Below, piece after piece: positions 47,313 through 59,347 of a stretch of DNA of 64,000 bases. Numbering within the stretch: the first letter of the stretch is position 1; the number at the start of each line of letters is the position of its first letter. The notes beneath the pieces are model-generated. The model searched no databases, was not told where the DNA came from, and was given only the letters and a program-made list of their open reading frames with translations. The position numbers and the translations under genes are program-made. The DNA lies in NCBI GenBank assembly GCA_029783825.1, contig JAREIK010002463.1, positions 573,501-637,500 of the forward strand, given 5' to 3'. This DNA comes from Sapria himalayana (lineage: Eukaryota > Streptophyta > Magnoliopsida > Malpighiales > Rafflesiaceae).

Positions 47313-49392
47313 TGTTAGACCTAGAAAAAATTAAATTTCTTTATTTTAGCCATTACTATGAATTGGCAATGATTGTTAAATAAAGAAAGATAAAGTTATT
47401 AAAAGTTTATTTATATTTAAAAATAATTGAGGAATGTAAAATGGAGAAGAATAATTCTAAATTTGCTAGATTTGAAGTTTTTGAGAGAAAGTTAGGTCAT
47501 TTTAAACCCGCATGGGCAATTTAGTCATTTTACTATTAAACGAAAGATACAATTTTTATTTATTTCATTTATTTATCCATTTCATGACTTTTCTTTCATT
47601 TCTTTTCTTCTTCTTTGGATTCTTCGCTTCTTCCTCACTTATTCACTAAAATCATTGAAATAAAACATAAATTTCATGATTTTTGGTTTAAGATTATTCT
47701 ATAAAGTGATTGAGCATAATAAACCCTTCATTTCGATCAAAAAAAATAAAAGGAATAGTTTTAATCATGTAAAATAAGGTTAGGGTTGGGGTTAGTTTGT
47801 GTATTTATATTTTCCTTCATTGATCGTATAAGTTAAGCTTTAAATGATACAAATTCTCAACCCTATTTCCTTATTATCTTTGTTTGAATTTAAATTATGG
47901 TTTTATATCTCATAGTCACATATTGAAGCCATGTTTTGAGGCTTAAGTCTTGGAAAAGCTTGGTTAAGGTTGGAAATATCTAGAAACTCATGTACAATTT
48001 TTATATTTTGAATTGTTAGTTACATTTATATGTTTTTTGATATGTTGTTTTATATACGCGACTATAAACTTGTTGTTTTGTATTATTTAAAATAACTTTT
48101 AATGAAATTTAAATCATTTAGCTATGATATATGATTAATTGATGAAAACTCATAAATTTGATGGCAATATATAATTTGTTGACAAATTTAAAAACTCATT
48201 TATCCATGAATTTGTTTAGAGAAAATTATTTTTCTAAAAATGAGAAAATATTACTTAGTAATGTGTAATTGGTGCCAAAAATCATAGTTGATAGATTGTT
48301 TGTCTAATTTTGAAATGGAAGTATATTGATGTGTACTTGTAAAATCATATGAGAAATAATTTGATACTATATGAGCTATATGACATTTTGAATAAAATTT
48401 GAATAATTTTTGAAATATACACATATTGAATATGAGGTTTTGAGGTAACTATTAGTCCTAGAAAGGTCATGGAGGGCTAAAACGATAAGAATATTCAAAA
48501 AGTTAGGGATTAGATATGTCATTAGTAGAATGATCATAAATCCCCATGTGTACTTGAGGTGGAGTTATGTTATATGGAGGCAGTGGTTGCCAAGCTAAAA
48601 ACAAATAAAATCTTCTCAAGTCTTCAGATCATGGGAGTGGGTGTGTATTCTCTAGTGGGGCTAGTAGCTAGGCTGGAGCTAGTAGGTTAGTTTTTATCTC
48701 TACATATCTCATTGTGAACTTGTAGTCTTAATATGCAAAAAATTTGTATGTTTGTAAAAATGAGATGGATATTGAAAAATAAATATTTTGAGAACTTATA
48801 AGCATACACATTATTATTTTATGAATTTATATAGCCATGTATATATAAAAATATATGTATGAATGTTACAAATTTATTTTCATTCTTAAAATATATATTG
48901 GAAAATATATGTGGCTATGGAGGTAAAACATAGATTTTTACATATTATCTCGAGATTTTTTACTAGCCATTAGTTATTCACCCTCTTTTTTCTTAGATGG
49001 AGAAAAAGTTGATGGCTGACCATAGTATTAAAGCTTGAAGATCTATGAAAGGGTTTTGGTGGAGCATTTAGATGAGTTTTTTTAGAAACTTCTTTATATA
49101 TTTGGCCATAAGGGTCATTTTATGTAAATGACTTTCTTTTGTATGTAAATATTTAAACTTGATGGTTTATACTTATTCATGATATTCTCTAGAATTTGAT
49201 CCATTTTAAGTGACTAGATATGAGAAATCTTGACGTATTTTTATTTATTTATACTATATTTTTGAGGTTGTGGGTAATTTATTAATTTTACAAACACCCT
49301 CCATTTGAAAATAAAAACTCAAAACCTCTCACATGAGATTTTAAAATATTTTAAATTCTACTAAATTAACTAACCAAACCAAGCATGTCACA
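47313..49392 (+). repeat. 3' LTR of the Tekay/Del fragment
   Basis: Just after the integrase tail the words aattttgaggatgaaat and aagtggg mark the polypurine-side sequence of Del-type elements, and TGTTAGACC (47313) begins the LTR. The following 2 kb has no coding signal. The end near 49392 (ATGTCACA) is a guess from the CA terminus and from the point where a different element starts. Confidence 0.5.
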
Positions 49393-49429
49393 ACTCCCAA
49401 GTGAGAGTACTTGGGCGTCAAGACAATCT

Positions 49430-50730
49430 ATTTGATGTTTTTGACTATTTTAAGGAGATGTTGAGAAGATTTTCTCAATATAGATTTGAGTTGTGGTTTT
49501 GAGTCCTAACTTTATATAATAAGTTAAACTACGTGATAAAGTACAAGGTTGATGTGACCAATAAAGGGTTAATTATGAATTAGTCACTTGAGTAGACTTA
49601 TCATTTGTTTGAGGAGCAAGCTAAAAAATAACTAACAAACTTCAAAAGATTGCTCATTTGGGAGAAGGTAAGTCGAAATGTTGGAATTAGATCACTCCAC
49701 CAACTTTGAAGTGAAGATGTAAGCTCTTTTAAGAAAGCTTGATACCTAAGAAGAAAAGATAAGAAAATCAAGGATAATCATTGTTTTATATATGTATAAA
49801 TTAGTAGACTCGGAACCTATTTACCAATTGGAAGCCAACCAAATATAAAGCAAGGGTACATATTTTGATCCAACAACATTAATGTCCCAAAGTATTACCA
49901 TCTGAATGTGAGAACCATGAGTTTTTTTTTCATATGGAGGCTATAGGTTAAGGCTGAAATTATTGGGCAATCTTCTAGAAATATTGGGAATAATACAATG
50001 CGCTATACTAATCAAGGTAGCTCAAGTTCAATTTGGAAACAATCTCGAAAAGAAAAGTAGCCATGTTTGGAAGGAGGGATAGAAACTATCATATTAGAGT
50101 TGAAAAAGAAAAATGATGCCCAATACAATTTTGAAAAGAGAATTTGGATGTATATTTGAAGAATTTTCTTAATATATCCTAGAAATTAGAAGTGAACATA
50201 TCATTTATCAAAGTACTAGCACAAATGCCAAACTACATGATATTCATCAAGGTAATAATGAATAGTAAGAGAAAGTTTAAGACATATGAGATCATGAATA
50301 TGAGTGAGAAGTATAATACAATTATTCAAAAAAAAGGAAGAAATTGAAAGATTTCAAAAGTTTTACTATACCTTGTATTATTGGAGATGATACCTTTCGG
50401 AAGACATTATGTGACTTGGGAATCAAGTGTCAAATTTATGCCCCTGTCAAGTGCATGAAAATTGAATCTCAGTAAAATTACTTCAATATCTCTTTCACTC
50501 AAAATAGTGGATCAGACTATCAAGTACCTAGATTGAATCATCGAAGATGTATTGGCCAAGATGGACATATTTATTTATCCAATATATTTCTTGTATTTGA
50601 AATGAATGAGACAAACTATGCATCATTAATATTGAGATGACCATTTTAACTAAAAGACAAGTCCTTATCAATATATACTTCAATATCTTCTTTCTCATAT
50701 CCTTCATTTTTAACTAAAATGAGGTATAGG
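49430..50730 (+). pseudogene. Second Athila-like gag-protease fragment
   Basis: The gag side reads YFKEMLRRFSQYRFELWF and TLYNKLNY near 49447-49530 (family: W-E-R-(F/Y)-K-D-(M/L)-L-R-R-C-P then F-Y-x-G-L). The protease side reads MPNYMIFIKVIMNSKRKFKT (50225 onward), FTIPCIIGDDTFRKTLCDLG (family: F-x-I-P-C-x-I-G-x-x-x-F-x-K-A-L-C-D-L-G-A) and, near 50580, YLSNIFLVFEMNETN. The catalytic segment CDLGI is better preserved than in the large Athila element. RT and integrase are absent, and the frame passes into the 72-bp repeat region. Stops between gag and protease show decay. Confidence 0.7.
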
Positions 50731-51061
50731 AGAATCAACAAACTTTTCTCTACCATGATGCAACAAAAGATGATTTATAGAGGAAAGATTTTGCAGAAGT
50801 TTATTGGTCAAATGAAGATAAAAAATATAAAGTAGAAGAACAACTTCAGAGCTACGATAATGATGAAGATGAGAAATAAGAAGAGAAAAAATTATATTAG
50901 AGTTGTGAAAATGAAGAAAGATAGAAAATTGATTGCTATGAGATTATGGTATTTTTAAAATTATCAACCTCATAGGAGTCTTATGATAACAATTCTATGG
51001 ATGATGAAAGATCAATGGTGAAAGAAGAGGCTGAGATAGAAATCACGAAGGAACCACTCAA

Positions 51062-51490
51062 AGATAGAACCATGACTATGCACATTGTTGTGACTTTAGT
51101 ATTATAGAATGAATATGGTTAAAAGAATATTGAAGATAAAATCATGGTTATGCATACTACCATGACTTTGGTGTTACAGAAAAAAAAACTTAGGAAAGCC
51201 CGAAGACAAAGTCATGGATGTGCTTAAAACCATGATTTTGGGGATACTAAATGAATTTATTTATCAAAAGCTTAAAGAAAAAGTCATGGCTATGCACAAA
51301 ACTTTAAATTTAGAGCTGCATAATGAAAAGGGTAATAAAAAGCTTCAAGATAGTGTTATAACTTCACTCAATGCCATGACTTTAGAGTTACATGTGACAA
51401 TTAGGGCAAGGAAAAACTTAAAGGCAAAGTCATGATGGTAATCAACACCATGACTTTGGGCATTCATGAAGAAAAGATATAAATCAATAC
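51062..51490 (+). repeat. Six ~72-bp repeats, each with an inverted repeat
   Basis: Units start at about 51062, 51132, 51201, 51272, 51346 and 51421. A typical unit carries AAAGTCATGG, a 12-13 nt loop, and CCATGACTTT, so it can fold as a hairpin; both arms are seen in units 2 (51138-51169), 3 (51208-51239) and 6. In one frame the unit encodes about 24 residues of the form K-V-M-x-M-H-x-T-M-T-L-x-L. The open frame 51214-51435 covers units 3-5; stops and a frameshift separate the rest. It lies downstream of the gag-protease fragment on the same strand. Confidence 0.75.
51214..51435 (+). pseudogene. 73-codon frame across the 72-bp repeats
   Basis: The frame encodes three repeats of the pattern V-M-x-x-x-x-T-(M/L)-x-L-x-(I/L) separated by Lys/Glu-rich linkers (KLKEKVMAMHKTLNLELHNE is one unit). 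Frames for the other repeats run on both sides but are broken by stops, so the original product held at least six units. It may be the repetitive C-terminal part of the element's post-protease frame. No family is recognised. Confidence 0.35.
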
Positions 51491-51894
51491 ATAAGAAGTT
51501 GTGGCATTTACTAATGTCACATCATCCAATAATGAGAAAGCCTAAGAAACAAATATAGTTGAAGCCACACTAAAAAAGCAATTAAATAAGGAAAAAGGTA
51601 AAGTAAAATATTGAGAAGAGAGCATGGATATGAGTGATCTTTGATAGAGGAAAAGAGATTTCAATTGTCTAACTATGAATGTTGCACATAACACTCCCTG
51701 GGAATAACCCAACAATTTTTTTTTCATATGTATGATGTAATAAACACTTATATTCATCACATAAATGAATATACATATCAAATGATCCACAAGTATAATT
51801 ATGGAATTCAAAACCCCATCATGACCATTAATATGCCTTCTTATAGTTTTCACTAATTTTTGTTACTCATTCTTAGCTGAAACTCTTTCTAATT

Positions 51895-54235
51895 TGTCAT
51901 CATGATCAATGTACATCACAATCCTACAAAATTATTTGCACAATTCTTTTAGTGGTTGTACTATCATCATCAAGCAGTAGTCATATATATTTCATGTAAT
52001 TTAAATAGTTGTGATATTTATTCTATCATAGCAACCATGTACCCCATTGATGCTCAACATCATAACCAAGTCCAACTTTTCATGACATTATCCTTAATAT
52101 GGCTCTATAGTTGCAAGTCATAGTTGTGACATTTTTTACAAAGCTATGAATTTTGTACTATAAAAAATTATAGAGTCAAAACTACTCAAGTTAAAGCATT
52201 GGTTATTATTCATAGTTATGACTTTTGAGACACTAAAAATTATAGAGAATATTTCTTGAGTATGTTAATTTCCCAAGGTCATGACTCTAATCTTCAAAAA
52301 AAGAAAAATCCTTGATTTTTATACATGAGCTAATTGCTAGTGTCATAATATTCTTGCATTGTCACATTAACATGATATACATGAGAAAAGTATACTAGTG
52401 CCATGGTCATTTTATCGCATTATGGCCATGGGATACATAAGTCCTTACTAGTATCATGGCTATATCATAGTAATATACCCATATAATAATCAAGAAGGAC
52501 CAATGTCAATGTCATAGCTTTATCATGGTGTCATTTCCATATACCAATATGAAAAGCTCTCCACCACACCATGGCCATTTCTTAATGTTGCGACTCTTTT
52601 ATTAAAGATAAAAAAAATTGCATGAAATAGTGACCCGTCATAATATCACAAATTCATGCTATAGAGACATTAGGCTCAAGTCGTGATTTTTTCTAGCATT
52701 ATAGCTTTATATTATAGGAAGATTATGATACAATCTAGAGTTATTGTCACTTCCTAGAGTTACATGCTCAAGCTTAATTGATGAAGGCTGATGTAGTAAA
52801 TTTTTTCTAAAAGTCATGACTTTCTACTTGGAATAATATAAAATCATTAGAGTATAAAAGAAGAAGATAAACAAATTTAGAGAATCTTTATTTATCTTCT
52901 CCCTCTTTCTCCATGCAGTAAGAAAAGTCATGGAAACTACCAACCCCATCGGCAAATTTCTTTCTCCTTAGTGGTTGCACAAGCAAGTAAGGGATGAGAG
53001 ACTTTTTGAGATCTTTAGAGTCATGAGTGTGACTCCCAAATCCCTCCATTTATAGGGTATATTTGGAAATTTGAACCAAGATAGCATGGGTCTAGTGTTT
53101 ATGTAATTTAAATATATGTGATGTGACATAGTTTTTATTTAAGAACTAATATGTTTTTTTATTTTGTGTTATGGATATTGAAGAATAGAAATTAAATATA
53201 ACTTGAACAAGAGTTTTGGTTATTAGTAGGTTCATGTGAGATTTTCATGGTGGATGATGATAGATAAACCATGAGGCTCATTCATGCATATGGTAGAAAG
53301 AAAGTAATAGCTCTTCATATAATGATACATAAGATAAATTTGTATGTTAAAACTTGAAATCTAAGTATGTTAATCATCATAGGTATGATGCTTATGAAAC
53401 TAAAAGTATGAATACTTTTACATACCAATTGATTATGTACATCTTAATAAAAGTAGTTTTCGATTGGGATGAATATTATATAAAATATTTTTTTAATGGG
53501 TTCAAATTTAGTGTTAGAGTTGCATCATCACTGAGGAGAATGATGAAAGGTAATCCTTGGGACATACATGAGTGTGTGGTGACTCGTTAGTTTGAGATAG
53601 CTCTTACAAGAAACTTTAACTTGTATGGTTCCCACTAATGAACGTTGGGGCAAGAATATGTTAATTATGTGAGTATGACACTTGAGAAGTCAAAAGTATA
53701 AATACTTATAAACCATGTCAATCTTTGATCTTTAAGGCATTTGAGATTTGAGAATAAAACATGTGTGCACGAAGCAACAATCATGGGTAGTGGATGAAAT
53801 TGCATTAAAAGAATGAAATTATGATTGAGTCTTGAGCATGTATAAATTATTGCCTCGGTGATGTTATACCGAGGGGATAGCTATGAGGGGATACCATTGG
53901 AAGTGTGATGAAAACTACCTTGTATGCTGCTAGGGCTAGGAGTCATTATAAAATACATAAATATTCATTTGATGTTTAACATAATATATATTGAAAAAAT
54001 TAAACATAATCATATAGATTAAATGAATAAATCCATAGACTTTAGATTGTCTAACAATTTTAATATCAATTTAACTACAAAAAGTTCTCATTATTGAATA
54101 ATTGAACGATTGGTATAATCTTTATAAAATCGATATCTAGAAAAAGTTTATTTTTCTACCTGTATGACTCATACACTTGTGGATCTCTATTGATGAGATA
54201 TTCTCATCAACAAGCTTTTGGGATATCACCTAACT
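51895..54235 (+). repeat. LTR family 2, copy B (plus)
   Basis: It begins TGTCATCATGATC and aligns with copy D: tttttaatatgg-ctatag near 52090, tgactttctactt near 52810, aaaagtatgaatacttttacata near 53400 and aattatgtgagtatga near 53660. The last 100 bp (tgatatctaga..tgtatgactcat, near 54130-54180) match the 3' end of the Athila 5' LTR near 34770-34840. This places family 2 among Athila-type LTRs. It carries a TATA-like stretch near 52855 (agtataaaagaaga) that could be an old promoter. Confidence 0.65.
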
Positions 54236-54239
54236 AATA

Positions 54240-55225
54240 AAATTAAGTAGCATAACAAAGTTGTAACAAGAGCCTCCTACATTGTGAATGGCCTCTCATA
54301 TAATAATATAGCCACAATGCTATGTAATTGCCTAGTTTTAGCATTTGTCTCTCTTGATTATTATATGGTTGTAGTATTAGAAAATGGTCACAATAATAAA
54401 AAGGCCTCTCGCACTTATCATATAGTCCTAGTGTTGGGAAATGTCCATGATACCAAAATTGGTCATTCATGTGTCTCAAATATCCAAGGTACTATGAGTG
54501 GCCACCACTAGCCTTCATTTCTCTAATATATCATATCACTAATATGCTATAAAATGTCATGATATTGATAATTATTACCAAATATAAAAGTAATGGTTTT
54601 GCATTCTTTTGAAGACAAGAGTCATAATTTTGGGGAATAGTCATACTCAAGTAATATCCTCTGTAATATTTAATTTCCTAAAATTCATGATATTAAATAA
54701 TTATCATGGCTTTTACATGAGTAGTTTTGATTTTATAATTTTCTATAGCTCAAAAAAGCACAATTTTATAAAAAGGTCATTGCTCTAACTTAAAACATAT
54801 ATAGTCATATTAAAGATAAAGTCATGGTGCTAAGACATGACCACAAAATTTAGCACCAATACTATACTTAGTTATTGTGACATAAAATTAATGTAACAAT
54901 CATTTAGATTTTATAAGATAAGTATGACCACGAGTCTATGATAATATCACAACCACAAAGAATACGTTGCATAATGAAAGGATTGGGATGAAGAGTTGAT
55001 AGAGTCATGATGTCCAAAGATTATCATAACCAATTTGGTAGATTTTTGATCAAGATTAGATGCCAACATTTAGCAAGACTCTAGACTTTATCCCTCATCC
55101 AACCACCAACAAAATCTATTGATTTCATAATTATTCATCAAAATCTACCAAAATTCTAAAATTATAAAATTAATCCTTAATTATCCCATTTCCATACTAT
55201 TATGTGTTTAAACAACTGAATATTC
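54240..55225 (-). repeat. LTR family 2, copy C (minus): left arm of the long inverted repeat
   Basis: The reverse complement matches copy B near 52300-52560 (shared ttgattattatatgg) and copy D from 55225 to about 56200. Homology to D continues past the expected LTR start at 55021 up to the centre, so the arms include sequence outside the LTR. Confidence 0.7.
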
Positions 55226-57495
55226 TTATATAATGTAGTGATATATGATGATATGAAAAATGAAAAGAAAATTATTATGGGTTGATTTCATAACTTTGAT
55301 ATTTTAGTAAGTTTTGATGAAAATTCATGAAATCAATAGTCTTTTGTATGAGTTTAGTAGCCATGGTAGAATAATGAGTCTTGTATAGTCTTAGCATCCA
55401 GTCTTAGCCAAAAATCTACCTTGCTAGTTAAAATAACTTTTATTTGTCACGACCCTATCAACTCATTAGCATAATTCTTTATTATGAGACACATTCTAAG
55501 TGATTATGATATTATCAAGAAATTATAACCATACTTAATCTTGATAAATTTAAATAGATGTGACAATAATTATATGGCACATTAACAAAGTATCACATTG
55601 CTTCTCAAGGTCAAATCCCAAAGTCTAAGTATTGTAATTTTATCTTTAATATGGTTAATAGTCTCAAGTCATAGTTGAAGTCATTTTACAATGCTATGAC
55701 TTTTAAGCCACAAAAAATTAGAGAACCATAATAAATCAGGTCAAGGTCATAATAATTATTCAGATCCATAACTTTTAGGATACTAAAAGTTATAAAGGAC
55801 ACTACTTAGATATGACCAAAAATAAGGTCATGACTCTTGTCCTAAAAAAAGGCATAACCTTGACTTGTTTGGTCAACCTAATTTTTAGTGGCATGTCATC
55901 CTCACATCACCATAGAAATATAATATATGAGAGAAAAAAAAGACCAATGTCACTATCACTCATAGCCTCGTAAGTATTTGAAAGATATGAAAGAAAAATT
56001 ATGTGTCACAATTATTACCTAATATCATAGCCATGACCAACACATAAGAGATCGTCTTAGTGATGTGTCTATTTCTCAGTGTCATAGTCATATAAAACTA
56101 AAGAAAGACCATTTAACAATGACATGACTTTTATACAGCACCAAGACTATATAAGAAAATGAAAATCCATTCAACATACCAGAACCATGTCTTAGTACCA
56201 CATTGCTTTGATGACAAGACAAAAAAATGAAACCATGACTACTTCTTAATATCATGACTTTATTTTACAGAGATATTATGATCAAGCTATGGTAGTTTCC
56301 ATTATCACAATTTTATATTACAAAAAGATTAAGATGTAGATTAGAGTGATGACTATTTTCTAGAGTCACAACTTCAAGCCAAAATTTTAAAGGTCAAATT
56401 TATGACATTCTCCTAAGTCATAACTTACTATTTATATTAATACAATGTCACTTGAGTATAAATGTGTAATATAGAGAAATTCCAAAAATCTCTCAATTTA
56501 ATTCTTCTTCTTCCTCACATAACAAGTAAAGCCACAATGAATATCAAATCCTATGAGTGAATTTCACACTTTCTAGTAGTTTCACAAGCAAGCAAGGAAT
56601 GAAAGATAGATACTAATCCCTATAGTTGGGAAGTTCGTCTCTCAAACTGTCATTCTTTGGGATAAATTTGAGATTTTGTACCAAAATAGTGTGGCTCTAT
56701 GATTCATACAAATTGAGATATATGATGTGACTTTGATTTTTAATTAATGAATGAATGTGTTTGGTTTATTTTATGCTATAAATATTGATGATCGATGAAT
56801 AAATAGAACTTAAACTAGAATTTCATTAATAGTAAGTTTGTTCAAGATTATCATAGTACATAGTGGTAAGTTAAGTATATGGCTCACTCACACATATGAT
56901 ATGAAAGAAAGTGAGATTTCTTTGCATTGTGATATACGAGATAAATCTATTTGTAAAAATCCAAAATTTGGATATACTAATCATTAAGAGTATTGTGCAT
57001 ACAAAGTTAAAAGTATGAATACTTTTACATATTAATCTATAATACACATCTAAAAAGACATAGTTCTCAATTGGTATGAATATTAGATATGGTGTTCTTT
57101 CAAGGAGTTCATCTTTAATATGGGAGTCCCATTATAATTGAAAAAAATAATGACATGCAATCCTCAATATATACGTGAGTATGTTGTGGCTGATGAGGTG
57201 GTAATTGATCTTATGAGTTACTTTTACTTGTATGGATTTCACCGGAGAAACTTGATAAAATCATATATTAATTATGTGAGTATGATACTTATAAAACCAA
57301 AAGTATAAATACTTAAAAAATAATAATGATCTCTGGTCTTTATGACATTTAAGGTTGGAGAAATAGAGTTTAAAAATAAAATAATCATTAATGGCAGTTG
57401 AGCAAGTTGTATAAAAAAGTATGAGAATGTGAATAATTCTTGAGCATATATAAATTATTATAATTATGGTGATATACCATAAAGATAATAACAAT
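55225..57495 (+). repeat. LTR family 2, copy D (plus): right arm of the long inverted repeat
   Basis: The LTR-like part starts TGTCACGACCC at 55445, a start common in plant gypsy LTRs, and follows copy B to about 57495. Bases 55225-55444 are the part shared only with copy C. At 57495 the similarity to B stops and a short direct-repeat block begins. Confidence 0.7.
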
Positions 57496-57630
57496 TTTTT
57501 TATATCTTGACATCGCATTTTGATTTTATATATCTTGACGTCACATTTTATATTTGTATAAAGCTACTAACAATTTTTTTAACAAATCATTCACTTCTAT
57601 ATATCTCGACGTCGCATTTTGATTTTCAAA
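57495..57630 (+). repeat. Short direct repeats at the end of copy D
   Basis: ATATCTTGACATCGCATTTT and close variants occur three times (about 57501, 57527 and 57600), two of them preceded by taacaattttttt. Confidence 0.7.
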
Positions 57631-57668
57631 AAAAAAGGAACCATGATTTAGTCACGTGATTTATATTT

Positions 57669-58538
57669 GGAGAATAATTATTTGGTGTACTACCTAAAAA
57701 ATAATTATAAAAAAACCACTAAATTCTTTATATTTTAAAAAATTATATCAAACTCTTAACTAATTGATTTTTGGGGAACTCAAATATAATCATCCAAAAA
57801 TACACTATAATTCTAACCACTCCATTCGATCGCCCATCGCCTCTCTCCCCCTGTAACTTGCCCCTCCCCCATCGCCCCTCGCAGAGCTCTTGGAGCTGGA
57901 CCAGGAACTACATGTAGCTCAACCAAGAGCTCGACCAGGAGCTCGATGTGCTCCATGAACTAGGTGTGCTCCATGGAGTTTGATAAGGAGCTGCATGGAG
58001 CTCGACAAGAAGATGCATGAAACTTGATTAGGAGCTCTGTAGAGCTCGACGAGCTTCCATCGAGCTCCATCAAGCTTGACGACCACCACAAACTCCATGC
58101 AGCTCTTCGTCAAGCTCCATGAGTTATGAGTTGGTGGAGCTCACCGAGAACTCATCGAGCTCCATGAAGCTCTACCAGGAGCTGCATAGAGCTCGTCGAG
58201 CTCCACCACAAGCTTAATGCATCTCCTCATTGAGCTCCATGGAGTTCGTGGAACTCAACGAGAGCTCGTGATCAAGCTTTAGGAATTCCTAGTTGAGCTC
58301 TAGGAACTCCACCAATTGAGTTACAGTGTTGATGGAATTAGAAGATAGTTGAACAATGGGTGATGAGAGAGGGGTGAGTTACAGAGGAGAGATGAGGCTT
58401 AAAATATTTTTGGATTATTATATTTTAGTACACCAAAATTAATCAGTTAATTATTTGATGTATTTTTTTATAATATTGAAAATTTAGTACATTTTTTTTA
58501 ATTATTTTATAGTGGGCGTACCAAAATATAATTATCTC
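57669..58538. mobile_element. Mu-like MITE 1 with GAGCTC-rich core
   Basis: The ends form long inverted repeats of about 190 bp: left 57670-57860 against right 58345-58538. The right end, read inward, is GAGATAATTATATTTTGG, close to the Mutator TIR start GAGATAATTG. Identical 10-bp flanks ATTTATATTT lie at 57659-57668 and 58539-58548; Mutator-like elements make 9-bp (sometimes 10-bp) duplications. The core (57885-58320) is a dense run of GAGCTC, GAGCTCGA, GAGCTCCA and AAGCTT words with no transposase. Length is 870 bp. Confidence 0.8.
57885..58320. repeat. GAGCTC palindrome cluster 1
   Basis: About twenty GAGCTC or one-base variants occur at irregular 9-30 bp spacing, mixed with CTCGACGAGCTCC-like self-complementary stretches. 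Open frames on either strand arise from this repeat and are not genes. Confidence 0.8.
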
Positions 58539-58576
58539 ATTTATATTTATAAGATAATGAGAAAATAATATTTTTA

Positions 58577-59255
58577 TTAGAAATCAAAGCAGGGATCCAA
58601 AAGTTGAGGATACTGCAAAAGCATCTCTCTGTCCTTATCCAAAATACTTTCCACAAACGAGCTAACAGAAGAGAAAGAACCATCGATGGAGCTCCTAAAA
58701 GATTGATTCTTTTCGATTCCATCGCATCCAAAGCTCATCTTGGAAAAATCATATTCTATCTTGGTCAAGTCATGATGATTGTTAATGATTTTCTGAGGCA
58801 ATAGAGACATAGTTGGATCACCAATTAGGATGTCTTTCCGTACTATGGGAGAAGCTGGTTGATATTGAGCCAGATATTGTTGGGTGGAAAACGAGGATGC
58901 GGAAGAAGAAACAATTTCAGGAAAGGATTTCTCATCTTGTTTAGGTGCTTGAAACGGAGCTAAAAAATTGAAGCCCCAATGGTGCGCTGCATTGCCATCG
59001 ATCCTTGTGGAAATTTGTTCTTGCTCGGGCATTGCAATTTGATCATCAACGATGGACTTGTGAATCAAACCCATTTGGTTTTCGCTGTGTGAGATGTGAT
59101 TAATGCTTCCAAAATCAGAAAGAACCTGAGCAAATGATTTGTGAGTTATTGGGTCAATTCCCATTTTGGAAAGCTTCTTTCTTAGCTTTGTGTTCCAATG
59201 GTTTTTCACGTCATTGTCTGTTCTTCCTCGTAATTGTTTGGCAATGAAAGACCAC
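58577..59255 (-). CDS. R2R3-MYB transcription factor, last exon only
   Basis: The minus-strand exon starts after the acceptor AG at 59257-59256. It reads [20 protein letters not shown] (end of MYB repeat R3 with the second and third Trp), then [20 protein letters not shown], and an open C-terminal region of about 200 residues to the stop at 58577. The exon phase (split codon before GTGG) is the usual position of intron 2 in plant R2R3-MYB genes. The MGIDP-x-THK segment occurs in several MYB subgroups, so I do not name one; GRTDNDVKN resembles anther-type MYBs (MYB35/MYB80), and KMGIDP-x-TH also occurs in the MYB20/MYB85 group. The usual LPGRTDN is LRGRTDN here, a P-to-R change. Exons 1 and 2 are not found up to 64000. 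Intron 2 would contain Mu-like MITE 2. Acts in the nucleus, by family. Confidence 0.8.
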
Positions 59256-59347
59256 CTTCAGAAACATTCCAATAATTACTTTAATAAAAATCTATCAGGA
59301 TTGGGACAAAATCTAGAACACAGAAATGGCCGGTCTGAGTCCTGAGA

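Noticed and set aside
57919..58113. 64-codon minus-strand frame
   Set aside because: It is translated from the GAGCTC repeat cluster.
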